In this document: positions 8,725 to 19,433 of the stretch, piece after piece
Numbering within the stretch: position 1 is the stretch's first letter
Layout: each line of letters opens with the position of its first letter
Assembly (NCBI RefSeq): GCF_018998565.1
Contig: NZ_JAHNZO010000015.1
Span: 1-64,000 of the forward strand
DNA: 64,000 bases
Direction of reading: 5' to 3'
From: Paenibacillus oleatilyticus
GTDB taxonomy: Bacteria > Bacillota > Bacilli > Paenibacillales > NBRC-103111
Program-made: the position numbers and the translations under genes
The notes under the pieces: generated by a model
Seen by the model: the letters and a program-made list of their open reading frames with translations, nothing else
Told to the model about the DNA's origin: nothing
Database searches by the model: none

Positions 8725-10293
8725 TTAGTTTTTCCGGGAAGTTAACTTGGCTTGCGTAAACAGCAGCAAATAATCGTAGCCGCCCGCTTTGGAGTCCGTG
8801 CCGGACATGTTGAACCCGCCGAACGGATGCACACCGACCAAGGCGCCGGTACACTTGCGGTTAATGTACAGATTGCCGCAGTGCATCGTTTCCAGCGCTT
8901 CCTCGATCCGCTCTTCGTCCGAGGAGAAGAATGCGCCCGTCAAACCGAATTCGGTGTCGTTGTACATCGCAACCGCTTCTTTCCAGTCCTTCGCTTTGCC
9001 GATGGCGAGCACCGGCCCGAAAATCTCCTCTTGCATGATCCGCGCTTTGCCGTCCACGTCGGCAAATACCGTCGGCTCGATATAATAGCCGTTGCCATCC
9101 GCCTTGCCGCCGCCGGCAAGCAGCTTGCCTTCCGTCTTGCCGATCTCGATGTAATTCAAAATTTTATCGTAGGAGCCTTGATCGATGACCGGTCCGACCG
9201 GCGCATTGGTTTCCGGCAGCCCGACTTGCAGGGCTTTCGTCAATTCGACGACCTTCTCGACCACTTCGTCGTACACAGACTCGACGATAAACGCGCGCGA
9301 GCCGGCCGAGCATTTCTGGCCTTGGAAGCCGAAAGCCGAAGCGACAATCGCTTGGGCCGCCGCTTGAAGATCGGCTGTTTCGTCGACGACAATTCCGTCT
9401 TTTCCGCCCATCTCCGCAACGACGCGCTTGATCCAGATTTGTCCCGGAGCCGTCTCCGCCGCCAAGCGGTTAATGCGCAGCCCGATTTCCTTGGAGCCGG
9501 TGAAGCTGACGAAGCGCGTTTTCGGATGCGTCGTCAAGTAATCGCCGACTTCCGCGCCGCTGCCCGGAATATAGTTGATGACGCCGGCAGGCAGTCCCAC
9601 TTCTTCCATTAATGCCACGAATTTATGAGCGATGACCGGCGTCGTGGACGCAGGCTTGAGCAGAACGGTGTTGCCGGATACGACGGCGGCCGTCGTCATG
9701 CCTACGCAAATCGCCAGCGGGAAGTTCCACGGAGGAATCACAACGCCGACGCCAAGCGGAATGTACGTCAGGTTGTTCGTCTCGCCCGCAATTTTCGTCA
9801 ATGGCTGGGTTTCGTTGATGCGGCTCAGGCGCAGCATTTCCCGGGCATAAAACTCGATGAAGTCGATCGCTTCCGCGGTATCGGCATCGGCCTCCGCATA
9901 GTTTTTGCCGGATTCCAGAATCATCATCGCGGAAAACTCGTGTTTGCGCTGACGCATCAGCTCCGCCGCTTTAAACAAATAGTCCGCGCGCTCCGCAGCA
10001 GGTACCCGCTTCCACGATTCGAACGCCTGCAGAGCAACCTGCATCGCCTCTTCGGCCAAAGCCTGATCGGCTTTGCTGACGCTGCCGATCACTTGATCCT
10101 TGTCTCCCGGGTTAATCGATACGATGCGCGCTTCAGTCATCACTTTTTTGCTGCCAATATGCAGCGGGTAATCCCGGCCAAGCTCGGCCTTGACCTTGGC
10201 GAGTGCGGCTTCCATCGCTTTCTTGTTCTCTTCCTTGCTGAAATCCGTAAACGGTTCGTTTACAAACGGGCTTACTTTTGTCAACATATTCAT
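8725..10293 (-). CDS. pruA: 1-pyrroline-5-carboxylate dehydrogenase (glutamate semialdehyde dehydrogenase)
   Basis: A protein of 522 residues that oxidises glutamate gamma-semialdehyde to glutamate with NAD, the second step of proline catabolism. Aldehyde-dehydrogenase marks: [10 protein letters not shown] (about 170), the FTGSKEIG glycine turn (about 250), the [11 protein letters not shown] region with the general-base Glu, and [12 protein letters not shown] with the catalytic Cys. The start at 10293 ([12 protein letters not shown]) follows GAAAGGGGACTTATCC. An in-frame TTG six codons upstream overlaps that site and is unlikely. It lies 31 bp after proline dehydrogenase, so the two form an operon. 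Confidence 0.95.
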   Translation of the reverse strand: MNMLTKVSPFVNEPFTDFSKEENKKAMEAALAKVKAELGRDYPLHIGSKKVMTEARIVSINPGDKDQVIGSVSKADQALAEEAMQVALQAFESWKRVPAAERADYLFKAAELMRQRKHEFSAMMILESGKNYAEADADTAEAIDFIEFYAREMLRLSRINETQPLTKIAGETNNLTYIPLGVGVVIPPWNFPLAICVGMTTAAVVSGNTVLLKPASTTPVIAHKFVALMEEVGLPAGVINYIPGSGAEVGDYLTTHPKTRFVSFTGSKEIGLRINRLAAETAPGQIWIKRVVAEMGGKDGIVVDETADLQAAAQAIVASAFGFQGQKCSAGSRAFIVESVYDEVVEKVVELTKALQVGLPETNAPVGPVIDQGSYDKILNYIEIGKTEGKLLAGGGKADGNGYYIEPTVFADVDGKARIMQEEIFGPVLAIGKAKDWKEAVAMYNDTEFGLTGAFFSSDEERIEEALETMHCGNLYINRKCTGALVGVHPFGGFNMSGTDSKAGGYDYLLLFTQAKLTSRKN

Positions 10294-10324
10294 GGATAAG
10301 TCCCCTTTCAAGGATAGGAATGGT

Positions 10325-11245
10325 TTATTTAAACATATTTTTCAGGACAAACCACACATTCGCCGGACGTTCCGCCAGCCGCCGCATGAAGTAACCGAAC
10401 CAATCGATGCCGTACGGAACGTAAACGCGCACCTTGTAGCCTTCGGCTACCAGCCGGTTTTGCAGTTCCTCGCAAATCCCGTAGAGCATCTGGAACTCGA
10501 AGCGGTCGTTCGGGATGCCGTGCTCTTTAACAATTTGCTTCGTAAACTCGATCATGTTCTCGTCATGGCTGGCTACCGCCGTATAGTTCCCGTTCAGCAG
10601 GTGCATCTTGATGATCTTCTTGTAATTCTCGTCGACATCTTTCTTTTCCGGGAAGGCCACCTTCGGAGACTCCTTGTAGGCTCCCTTCACCAGACGCAGA
10701 TTGGCCCGGAGCTCGTTCAAATCCTTGATATCCTGCTCCGTGCGGAACAAGTACGCCTGAATCACGATGCCGACGTTGTCGTAGGTCTGACGAAGCTCGC
10801 GGTAAATATCGAGCGACACTTGGCAGTGGGCGTAATCCTCCATATCGATGCGCACGAAATTGCCGTATTCCCGGGCTCTGTCCAAAATTTTGCGCATATT
10901 GCCGATGCACAGCTCTTTGTCGATATCCAGCCCGAGCGACGTCATCTTCAGGGAAAGGTTGGACTGAACGCCCGATTCCGCAATCGCATCCAACGTGCGC
11001 AGACACATTTCGGTCGATTCCATCGCTTCGGCCTCGGTGGAAATAAATTCGCCCAAATGGTCCAACGTGACGACCCGGCCGGACTGATTCAGCTTGCGAA
11101 CCACTTCAATCGACTGCCCGATTGTTTCGCCTGCGACGAAGCGGGCCGCGCCGAAGCGCAATCCGTACCTTTTCGCCAATTGATTCGCGGAGCGGTTCTT
11201 TCCGATCGCTTGAAACATATTCCGCATGAGCACTTCCATGGACAC
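10325..11245 (-). CDS. putB: Proline dehydrogenase
   Basis: A monofunctional flavoprotein of 306 residues that oxidises proline to 1-pyrroline-5-carboxylate and passes electrons to the membrane quinone pool. Family marks: [15 protein letters not shown] near 95, [12 protein letters not shown] near 130, [17 protein letters not shown] near 180, FEFQMLYGI near 250, and the C-terminal [23 protein letters not shown] near 270. The GTG at 11245 lies 5 nt after GGAGG. An ATG two codons later is the alternative. It is the first gene of the proline operon. Confidence 0.95.
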   Translation of the reverse strand: MSMEVLMRNMFQAIGKNRSANQLAKRYGLRFGAARFVAGETIGQSIEVVRKLNQSGRVVTLDHLGEFISTEAEAMESTEMCLRTLDAIAESGVQSNLSLKMTSLGLDIDKELCIGNMRKILDRAREYGNFVRIDMEDYAHCQVSLDIYRELRQTYDNVGIVIQAYLFRTEQDIKDLNELRANLRLVKGAYKESPKVAFPEKKDVDENYKKIIKMHLLNGNYTAVASHDENMIEFTKQIVKEHGIPNDRFEFQMLYGICEELQNRLVAEGYKVRVYVPYGIDWFGYFMRRLAERPANVWFVLKNMFK

Positions 11246-11281
11246 CGAATCCTCCTTCTAACACCATCCATTGTTGTCGTA

Positions 11282-11309
11282 TGAAAGCGTTATCTGTATT
11301 TACACTATA
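11282..11309 (-). promoter_or_regulatory. put promoter -10 with a downstream cre-like site
   Basis: On the minus strand TATAGT (11304-11309) is a probable -10. TGAAAGCGTTATCT (11282-11295, plus-strand reading) matches the cre consensus TGWAANCGNTNWCA at all but the last position. It lies just inside the transcript, where CcpA would block elongation. No clear -35 was found. Confidence 0.45.
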
Positions 11310-11372
11310 CAATCAAAAGACGAAATTGTACACACATTTAACAATAATTTTGTTTATTTTTAATTAACTTGT

Positions 11373-12310
11373 CTATTTTTGAACACTTTTAGGCTTAATT
11401 CGAAAATAAATCCCTACGCCGAGCATGGTTAAAAGCCCGCCGGCCGCCTGAAGCCAGGTAGGCTGTTCATTCAATAACAGATACGCCAAAATGATTGCCA
11501 ATACCGGTTCGCCGATGACCGCCATGGACACCGTCGTCGCGTTCACGTAGGCTAGAAGCCAATTGAACAGCATTTGCCCCATCACGGTAGGGATCAGCGC
11601 CAACAGCACAAAGATACCCCAGTCCGTCGGCGTATAATCCGTAAGTGTATAACGATTGAACATATTGAACATAAACAGCAGCAAGGCGGCAATGACAAAA
11701 ACAAACAGACTGTACAGCATGGACGGGATTTCTTTCATCAGCTTTTGCCCTGCCATCAAATAGAGCGAATAGCTGAGCGCTCCCGCAATCGACAGCAGAT
11801 CGCCGTAAAGAGCTTGCCCGGAGAAGCCGATATCTCCCCAGCCGATCAGCAGCGACCCGACCAAGGCGACGATCAAGCTGGCGACGCCTTGAACGGAGGT
11901 CCGCTCTTTAAACAGGAAAAACGAACCGATCATAATAAAAACAGGCTGCAGCGTTAACAAGATCATGGAGCTGGCAACGGAAGTGTGCTTTAGCGACTCC
12001 ATCCAGAAAAGAAAGTGCAGACCCAGAAACAAACCGGACAGCACCAGCAGCAAGCCGCCCTTGACGCTCCAGGAAAACCGGCCGGCTCCCGTTTGCCTCC
12101 ACGGCCTGAACGGAAGCAGCAGCACAATCGTGAACAAAAGCCGATACATGCCCATGATCGAGGCCGGAGCCGACGACCACTTAATAAAGATGGAAGATAA
12201 CGCAACGGAAAATACTCCCACAAACAGCAAGGCATACGGCGATACAGGCAAACTGCCGCGTTTCGTCGTCACGGCCGGTTGGGACAACCGTTCCTCTAGA
12301 GGGCGAGCCA

Positions 12311-12311
<1 letters not shown>
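11373..12311 (-). CDS. EamA/DMT-family exporter
   Basis: A protein of 312 residues with about 10 membrane helices in two EamA repeats (about 28-150 and 170-305). It belongs to the drug/metabolite transporter superfamily, whose members often export amino acids or metabolites. The ATG overlaps the TGA stop of livF by one base, so it is translationally coupled to the liv operon, which suggests a role in branched-chain amino-acid balance. That role is inference; no substrate motif is known. Residues such as HTSVASSMILLTLQPVF and AVIGEPVLAIILAYLLL are typical. Confidence 0.88.
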
Positions 12312-13029
<718 letters not shown>

Positions 13030-13033
<4 letters not shown>

Positions 13034-13809
13034 ACCGCCTCATCCTCCTCTTCTTTGCCCAAATACGCTTCGATCACCCGGGGATCGTTCAGCACGTCCT
13101 GCGGTTTGCCTTCCGCCAGCTTTTGCCCGTAATTCAGCACCATAATGTGATCGGAAACTTTATTGATCAATCCCATATCGTGCTCGATCAGGACAACGGG
13201 AATGCGGTAAGTCTCGCGGATTCGACCGATCAGACCGATCAGATCCTGCTTTTCGCTGAAATTGAAGCCCGCCGCCGGCTCGTCCAAAAAAAGGATTTTC
13301 GGCTGAATCGCCAAGGCGCGCGCAATTTCCAGATAACGCTGGGCGCCGTATGGCAGGTTCTTGGCAAGCCGGTCGGTGTACGCCTCGATCCCGACAAAAC
13401 GGATGCACTCCTCCGCCACCTGCCGAATCCAGGCTTCCTCCTTGCGGTGGCCGGGCGTGCGCAGCAGCGCTCCCAACAGCCCTTGCTTCGTTCTGGAATG
13501 CATGCCCGCCATCACGTTCTCAAGCACAGTCAGGTTCGGAAAGACGCGCAGGTTCTGGAAGGTGCGGGCCATGCCCATCGACGTAATCCGGCTCGGCTTC
13601 TTCCCGACGATATTCACACCGTCGAATAAAATTTCGCCGCGCGTCGGCCGGTAAAAGCCCGTAATCATATTGAACAAGGATGTTTTCCCGGCCCCGTTCG
13701 GCCCGATGACGCTCATCACCGCATTGTCCGGAATGTCAAAGCTCAGATTGTTGACGGCCGTCAATCCGCCGAATTGGAGATGCAGATTGGAAATTCGCAT
13801 GTTCGCCAT
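13030..13809 (-). CDS. livG: Branched-chain amino acid ABC transporter ATPase LivG
   Basis: An ATPase of 259 residues, the LivG partner of LivF. Walker A is VIGPNGAGKTSLFNMI, followed by the LivG-typical GFYRPTRGEILFDG. The signature region is atypical, AKNLPYGAQRYLEIARAL, in place of LSGGQ, as in LivG proteins. Walker B is ILFLDEPAAGFN. The start at 13809 (MANMRISNL) follows GAGGTGAGCGAA. A longer in-frame extension starting at 13857 was rejected for lack of such a site. Confidence 0.94.
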
Positions 13810-13828
13810 TTCGCTCACCTCGGTTTGC

Positions 13829-14833
13829 TTATTCTTTACCCCGGCTTTCGGGAACAAGTCCTTGCGGGCGGAAAATCATCAGGATCACCAGCGCGACCCC
13901 GAAGACAAGGAAGCGGTAGCGATCGATATCCACATCCAAATGAATGAGCTTATTCAAATCCCGAAGCGACTCGGGAAGAACGATGACGATAATCGCGCCG
14001 ATCACGACGCCGGAAATCCGGCCCAGCCCGCCCAGGATCACGGCCAGCAAAATCATGACCGACTGCATGAAGTTGAAGCTTTCGGGCGCAATTGCCGTCA
14101 TTTTGACCGCAAACACCGCGCCAGCCAGTCCGCCGAAAAAGGCTCCTACCGAATAAGCGGCCAGCTTGCTGCGCACCCGGTTGATGCCCATCGCCTCCGC
14201 AGCGTCCTCATCCTCCCGGATGTAAGCCCAGGAACGCCCGATTCTCGATTGTCCGAGCCGCTTGGAAGCGACGATTGCAATGACTGCCAAAATCAGTATC
14301 GCCCAATAGCAGTACGTCAGGTTGTTGATCGTAATGCCCATGAAGGTCGTCGGAGCGGGAAACGGGCTCAGGATGCCGTAAATTCCGGACGCTCCGCCGG
14401 TAAATTCGAGATTTTTGGCCGATATTTTGACAATCTCGCCGAAGCCCAGCGTGACGATCGCCAGGTAGTCGCTGCGCAGCCGCAGGGTCGGTGCCCCGAT
14501 AATAAGTCCGGCCACGGCGGCGAATAATCCGCTAAGCGCAAGGGCCAGAAAAAAATTCATATGAAACTGCGTCATGAAAATGCCCGTCGTATAGGCGCCG
14601 ACCGCGAAAAACGCGGAATACCCCAGGTCGAGCAGCCCGGCGTAGCCGACCACGACATTCAGTCCGAGCCCGAGAACGATATAGAACACGGCAAGAAAGC
14701 CGACGTCCAGCCAATAAGGCCCGGCGAAGAAAGGGAAAAACGCGGCCAGCACCATCAGCGCCGCGAGCGCCGACGATTTAGCATTGATTTTCGGACGGTT
14801 TAAAACAACGGTTTGCTTCGTCGCATTTTCCAT
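13829..14833 (-). CDS. livM: Branched-chain amino acid ABC transporter permease LivM
   Basis: A permease of 334 residues with about 8-9 membrane helices. LNVVVGYAGLLDLGYSAFFAVGAY (about 58-80) and GIYGI near the middle are typical of LivM. The cytoplasmic coupling region EDEDAAEAMGINRVRSKLAAYSVGA (about 205) would contact the ATPases. It lies 4 bp after livH. Confidence 0.94.
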   Translation of the reverse strand: MENATKQTVVLNRPKINAKSSALAALMVLAAFFPFFAGPYWLDVGFLAVFYIVLGLGLNVVVGYAGLLDLGYSAFFAVGAYTTGIFMTQFHMNFFLALALSGLFAAVAGLIIGAPTLRLRSDYLAIVTLGFGEIVKISAKNLEFTGGASGIYGILSPFPAPTTFMGITINNLTYCYWAILILAVIAIVASKRLGQSRIGRSWAYIREDEDAAEAMGINRVRSKLAAYSVGAFFGGLAGAVFAVKMTAIAPESFNFMQSVMILLAVILGGLGRISGVVIGAIIVIVLPESLRDLNKLIHLDVDIDRYRFLVFGVALVILMIFRPQGLVPESRGKE

Positions 14834-14837
14834 ACCT

Positions 14838-15752
14838 TTACATCCTTTCCGTCACTTTTTGGCCTAAAATACCCGTCGGTTTGACCACCAGCAGAGCGAT
14901 GAGAATGAAAAACGCAAAGACATCCTTCCACTCGCCGCCGAATTGGTACGTGCCGACCGTCTCCAGCACGCCCAGCATCAAGCCGCCGAGCATTGCCCCG
15001 CGAATGTTGCCGATTCCGCCGATGACGGCCGCCGTAAAGGCCTTCATGCCAAAAATAAAGCCCATCGTAAACGTCAGACTGCCGTAATAGCTCGCATTCA
15101 TCATACCGGCGGCCGCAGCCAGGAAGGAGCCGACGAAGAACGTCAACGAAATCACTTTCGTCACGTTGATGCCGACCAGACTGCTGGCCGTCTGATCGAT
15201 CGCAATCGCCCGCATCGCCTTGCCGTAAATCGTCCGGTGGACGAACAGCTGCAAAGCGATCATCAGGAATGCCGAGACGGCGATGATGCCGATCTGGGCA
15301 TACGTGATTTTGGCGCCGAGGAGCGTGAACCCGGTCGTCGGCAGCGTCACGGGCATAATGTAAGGCTTCGCGCCATAAGCGGCCATAATCGTATTTTCAA
15401 GCACCAGCGACATGCCGACCGCGGTAATCAATATCGATAAACGGGGAGCCTTCAGCAGCGGCCTGTAGGCGATCCGTTCGATTCCCATCCCCAAAAATCC
15501 GGTGACAACCATCGCGATGAGAAAAGCCAAGCCTATTCCCAGCAAGCTTTCCCCCGTACCGGTCAGCTTGGCCAATACCGTGTAGCCAATGAAAGCGCCG
15601 ACCATGAACAAATCGCCATGCGCAAAATTGAGCAGCTTGATGATGCCGTATACCATCGAATAACCGAGCGCAATCAGGGCATAAAAGGAACCTACGATCA
15701 AAGCGTTAATCAACTGCTGCACAAAAATGTCGGTGGTAAGATGAAATTCCAT
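14838..15752 (-). CDS. livH: Branched-chain amino acid ABC transporter permease LivH
   Basis: A permease of 304 residues. QQLINALIVGSFYALIALGYSMVYGIIKLLNFAHGD near the N-terminus is the LivH signature. The coupling segment GKAMRAIAIDQTASSLVGINVTKVI lies near 190. The start at 15752 follows AAGGAGCGGTCCG. An upstream in-frame start would add 14 residues without a ribosome-binding site. It forms the channel with LivM. Confidence 0.94.
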   Translation of the reverse strand: MEFHLTTDIFVQQLINALIVGSFYALIALGYSMVYGIIKLLNFAHGDLFMVGAFIGYTVLAKLTGTGESLLGIGLAFLIAMVVTGFLGMGIERIAYRPLLKAPRLSILITAVGMSLVLENTIMAAYGAKPYIMPVTLPTTGFTLLGAKITYAQIGIIAVSAFLMIALQLFVHRTIYGKAMRAIAIDQTASSLVGINVTKVISLTFFVGSFLAAAAGMMNASYYGSLTFTMGFIFGMKAFTAAVIGGIGNIRGAMLGGLMLGVLETVGTYQFGGEWKDVFAFFILIALLVVKPTGILGQKVTERM

Positions 15753-15777
15753 CGGACCGCTCCTTTTTGAAAAGATA

Positions 15778-15802
15778 CGCGGCACGATCTTCACATGCCG
15801 CG
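15778..15802 (-). terminator. Hairpin between livK and livH
   Basis: CGCGGCA and TGCCGCG are perfectly complementary, with an 11-nt loop and TATCTTTT following on the minus strand. This is probably a leaky terminator or mRNA-stabilising hairpin that sets more binding protein than permease. Confidence 0.5.
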
Positions 15803-15825
15803 CGTTCGAGTTTCAAGCTTCATGC

Positions 15826-16992
15826 TTACTTTGAAGGAGCAAATGTGCCTTCTTTGACTTGCAGTACGACAAAGTTGGACTTCGTCAACGTACCTTGAGG
15901 GGTAAAGGAAACTTGTCCGGTGAGCGTTTTTACATCGGATTTGGCCAAAGCTTCGGTGATCGCCTTTTTGTCCGTAGAACCCGCGCGCTTGATGGCATCG
16001 GCCATCACCTTGATTCCGTCGTATTGCAGAGCGGAATACGGTCCCGGCTCTTGAGAGAACCTTCCTTTATAATCATCGACGAACTTCTTGGCATCCGGCA
16101 GGAATTCCGCCGTCGGACTGTTGGTGATGAACGTGCCTTCCGCCGCAGCTTTGCCGGCAATGTCGATCAGCATCTTGTCGTTCGCTCCGTCGCCGACTCC
16201 GATGATGCCGGAAACGCCCTGCTGCTTGAACTGCTTAATGAACAGGCCCCCGCCTTTGTAGTACGCCGTCCAGTACGTCGCGTCCGGCTGCGCTTGCTTC
16301 AGCTTGGACACCAGCGAGGAGAAGTCCGTTTCGTCCGGGTTCACGGCGTCGAATACGACGACTTTCGCGCCCGCACTCTCCACCTGCTTCTTCGTCACTT
16401 CCGCCAAGTCTTTGGCGAAAGCGGAGTTATCGTGAATAATCGCAATTTTTTTGGCTTGTTTTTGGTTGACCATATACTCCGTCGCCATTTGCGCCTGGTG
16501 CACCCCGGTGCCGTTGATCATGAAAATTTCCGGAAATTTCTGATCGGCGATTTTTTGCGAGTTGGCTGCCGTAATGACCGTCGGGATACCGTTTTGATGG
16601 AACACGCCGGTGGCCGGGATCGCCGCGCCGGAGCAGTAGCCGCCGACGACGGCGGTTACGCCTTCGGATACGAGCTTGTTGGCGGCAGCCGTAGCCGTCT
16701 GCGGATCGCAGGCATCGTCCTGGGCCACAAGCTTGATTTTGCTGCCGTTAATCCCGCCGGCGGCGTTGATCTCGTCGACCGCCAATTCCGCCGCCTGCTT
16801 CATGTCCTGGCCCATTTTGGCCTCATTGCCGCTTAACGCGGACATCATCCCGATTTTAATTTCCTTGCCATAGGCCGACCCTTCTGCTGAACTTGCCGCA
16901 GACTTCGCTCCGTCGGAATTTCCTCCACAAGCGGTAAGCGCTAACATTCCCAAGATAACGGTTGCAATTCCAATCGAAGTTTGCTTTTTCAT
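15826..16992 (-). CDS. livK: Branched-chain amino acid ABC transporter substrate-binding lipoprotein
   Basis: A lipoprotein of 388 residues. The signal peptide ends in the lipobox LTACG (Cys about 22), so the mature protein is lipid-anchored outside the cell. The type I periplasmic-binding fold is shown by IKIGMMSALSGNEAKMGQDM (about 46), AVVGGYCSGAAIPA (about 115) and the late PGPYSALQYDGIKVMADAIKRAG. It leads the liv operon. Leucine, isoleucine or valine is the family expectation, but specificity is not certain. Confidence 0.92.
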   Translation of the reverse strand: MKKQTSIGIATVILGMLALTACGGNSDGAKSAASSAEGSAYGKEIKIGMMSALSGNEAKMGQDMKQAAELAVDEINAAGGINGSKIKLVAQDDACDPQTATAAANKLVSEGVTAVVGGYCSGAAIPATGVFHQNGIPTVITAANSQKIADQKFPEIFMINGTGVHQAQMATEYMVNQKQAKKIAIIHDNSAFAKDLAEVTKKQVESAGAKVVVFDAVNPDETDFSSLVSKLKQAQPDATYWTAYYKGGGLFIKQFKQQGVSGIIGVGDGANDKMLIDIAGKAAAEGTFITNSPTAEFLPDAKKFVDDYKGRFSQEPGPYSALQYDGIKVMADAIKRAGSTDKKAITEALAKSDVKTLTGQVSFTPQGTLTKSNFVVLQVKEGTFAPSK

Positions 16993-17609
16993 CGTTTTAA
17001 ACGACCTCCCGAGATTTTATCTTATATGAAGCAACCGCTTTCACAAACCTTCTGTAACGAATACGTCTCTCTTTTTATCTATCGTGTTCTTCGTCAGGTC
17101 GGTCGTGGCCGTTTCACAGCAATTCGCGCCGCGAACGAAGCGGATAAAGCAACCATGGGCAATAAGCGTGAATGGATCGTTGATAGCAGGTTGTTCAATA
17201 GACGGAGTGTAATGATTTATTACGCGCATGGAGTTTCAAATCTGATGAATGGACGTTTAACTAATCTTGTTGGAATCACCGTCGTCTTTCGGACGGCATG
17301 AGGAGCTTGATGCGTTGAAGATGCGAGCCTTTTATTTTACCAAAACTTGACCTTTTATTTGTGAAAAGACATCGTTCCACAAAAAGTGTTATTTCCTCCC
17401 CTTTTCAGTGTCAAATTTGCTTACACAGCCGATTATACACACGCGTTTTCATTTTGTACATACTTTTGACAAAAAAAGTTTCGATGCTTGTTTTTATGTT
17501 CAAAAATGAACATATTTTACATGAAGAATAATCCAGACGGCCGCTTGCATTCGGTTGTAACCCGTTCTTTTTCATGTTAAATTATTATAAAACTCATGCG
17601 AGGCTGCCT
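16993..17609. other. Divergent regulatory gap between livK and the sigma-54 activator
   Basis: About 617 bp without a credible gene. It holds livK's ribosome-binding site, a weak cre-like sequence at about 17030-17043 (two mismatches) and the 20-bp palindrome listed separately. No convincing -24/-12 sigma-54 promoter was found by eye on either strand. Confidence 0.5.
17495..17514. promoter_or_regulatory. Perfect 20-bp palindrome upstream of the sigma-54 activator
   Basis: TATGTTCA, AAAA, TGAACATA: 8-bp perfect arms about 95 bp before the activator start. This is a plausible dimeric regulator operator, possibly autoregulatory. Confidence 0.5.
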
Positions 17610-19352
17610 ATGTTCAATGCTGAACAATTACCTATTCATCGACAACTGCATATGCTTCCTCTTCGCTCGACAATCGGCGAAATTTCGACACGTCTGCGTC
17701 AGGACGCCGCTGTCTGCATCCTGAAGGATAGCGGCGCTTACTTGTTTACCGCCGGGGACCTTTGGCTTTTCGAGCACGGGCACGACAAAACGGTCGACGA
17801 ATTGCCCGGCAGCCCGAATTTGCTGTCATCCGTTCTCCTCTGTTCGGAAGCCGCCGCCGGGAACTATGAAAGCTTCATGCGGCTGCCGGCCGCGACCCAG
17901 CGGCCTGTCGTTTTCCGGGAAGCGGACGGCACCGTGGTCGGCTACAGTTATATAGCCGAGCTGCTGGCATTCGTTTATAAGGAACAGCAGCGGCTTGCCT
18001 CCTACTTCTTCACGCTGGCCGAAACGGTAACCGATGCGGTCACGGTCGTCGACCAAACCGGCACGGTCATCTGCTGGAATACCGTCGCCGAAGAGACATA
18101 CGGCATCGCCAAGAAAGATATATTGGGAAGACGCATCGGCGAGCATTTCCAGCCGGAAGCGCTTATGGTGCTCCGGATGCTGGACGAAGGCCGGATGATC
18201 CGGAATACGTATCACCGTCCGCGTCCCGGCAATCACGTGCTCGTTAACGCTTCTCCCGTTGTGGATTATAACGGCCATATTATCGGCGGGATTGCCACGG
18301 AGCAGGACATCACCCAATTGGTCCGTCTGAACGACGAGCTTTCTTCGACCCATATGGCACGCTTCGACGAACAGGCGAGCCAGGAGGACCCCTTTTCCTT
18401 CATCAAGGGCAAAGGCGAACTCATCGGCAATGCGATCCGGCTGGCGCGCAAAGTGGCCGGGGCCGAAAATCCTCTGCTGGTCATTGGAGAAGCCGGGGTC
18501 GGCAAGGAACAGCTTGCCCAGGTGATCCATCAAGCCAGCCCGCGGGCCGACAAGCCGTTCATGACGCTGCATTGCGGTTCCGTTCCGGCCGGATTGCTGG
18601 AAACGGAGCTCTTCGGCTTTCAGGGGGGCGCCTTCTCGGGAAATCCGACCGGCAGCGCCGGTAAATTGGAATTGGCCGATCAAGGCACGCTGTTCCTGAA
18701 CGAGATCGACCGGCTGCCGCCCGACATTCAAGCGAAGCTGTCGCAGTATATTCAGACGCAAACGGTCGTCCGGACGGGCGGGACCGCGCCGATTCCGGTG
18801 CATGCCCGCATCATCGCGGCGACCGATCGGGATCTCCAGAAGATGGTTGAAAAGCAGCTGTTCCGGTCCGATTTATATTACGCGCTGAACGTCATTTCCA
18901 TCGCGCTGCCCGCGCTTCGCGAGCGAAAGGAAGACATCCCTTCGCTTGTTCAAACGTTCGTCAGACAATTCGCGCTGCAGTATCAAAAGCCGGTTCCGCA
19001 GCTCGATCCCGAGGTCATGCTCGCGTTCTCCAATTACGATTGGCCGGGGAATATTAACGAGCTGATGAGCGTCGTGGAGCGATGCCTGATACTCAGCGAA
19101 AACGAACGTATTACGATGACCAATCTCCCTCCGCATCTGCAAAAGGAGCAGCCGCACTTGGACAAGCCCAAAGCGGAGCAGCCCGACCAGCAGCTGCGAA
19201 TATTGAAAACACGGAATACCGAGGAAGAGGAAAAATCGTTAATCGAAGACGCCTTGGCCAAGACGCTCGGCAACAAGAGCGCCGCAGCCAAGCTGCTGGG
19301 CATTTCCCGGGGTACCCTGTACAACAAAATGAAGGAGCTTCATTTGGGATAA
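17610..19352 (+). CDS. Sigma-54-dependent transcriptional activator with PAS domain
   Basis: A protein of 580 residues. An unassigned N-terminal sensor (about 1-120) is followed by a PAS domain (about 125-240, VTVVDQTGTVICWN), an AAA+ domain (about 260-490) and a C-terminal Fis-type helix-turn-helix (KSAAAKLLGISRGTLYNKMKEL). Walker A reads GEAGVGKEQ and Walker B GTLFLNEID. The sigma-54 contact loop is GAFSGN rather than the canonical GAFTGA. The start at 17610 was chosen because GCGAGGCTGCCT precedes it; an ATG at 17574 has no ribosome-binding site. It is divergent from the liv operon, so liv or nearby amino-acid genes are the likely targets. Confidence 0.88.
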   Translation: MFNAEQLPIHRQLHMLPLRSTIGEISTRLRQDAAVCILKDSGAYLFTAGDLWLFEHGHDKTVDELPGSPNLLSSVLLCSEAAAGNYESFMRLPAATQRPVVFREADGTVVGYSYIAELLAFVYKEQQRLASYFFTLAETVTDAVTVVDQTGTVICWNTVAEETYGIAKKDILGRRIGEHFQPEALMVLRMLDEGRMIRNTYHRPRPGNHVLVNASPVVDYNGHIIGGIATEQDITQLVRLNDELSSTHMARFDEQASQEDPFSFIKGKGELIGNAIRLARKVAGAENPLLVIGEAGVGKEQLAQVIHQASPRADKPFMTLHCGSVPAGLLETELFGFQGGAFSGNPTGSAGKLELADQGTLFLNEIDRLPPDIQAKLSQYIQTQTVVRTGGTAPIPVHARIIAATDRDLQKMVEKQLFRSDLYYALNVISIALPALRERKEDIPSLVQTFVRQFALQYQKPVPQLDPEVMLAFSNYDWPGNINELMSVVERCLILSENERITMTNLPPHLQKEQPHLDKPKAEQPDQQLRILKTRNTEEEEKSLIEDALAKTLGNKSAAAKLLGISRGTLYNKMKELHLG

Positions 19353-19376
19353 CCCGGCTCCCGGCTGAAAAATAAT

Positions 19377-19430
19377 AGCGGCAACTCCGAGGGCATGACG
19401 ATGCCGCCCTGCGGGGCTGCCGCTTTTTTT
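19377..19430 (+). terminator. Terminator between the sigma-54 activator and yggS
   Basis: AGCGGCA pairs with TGCCGCT around an inner GGCAT/ATGCC hairpin, followed by TTTTTTT. It closes the activator gene and may also serve the convergent yggS side. Confidence 0.75.
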
Positions 19431-19433
19431 GCG

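Noticed and set aside
17030-17043. cre-like sequence upstream of livK
   Set aside because: Two mismatches to consensus including an end position; kept only as a remark.
16981-17301. 107-codon plus-strand frame in the liv/activator gap
   Set aside because: No ribosome-binding site, no domain and biased composition; it overlaps livK's promoter region.
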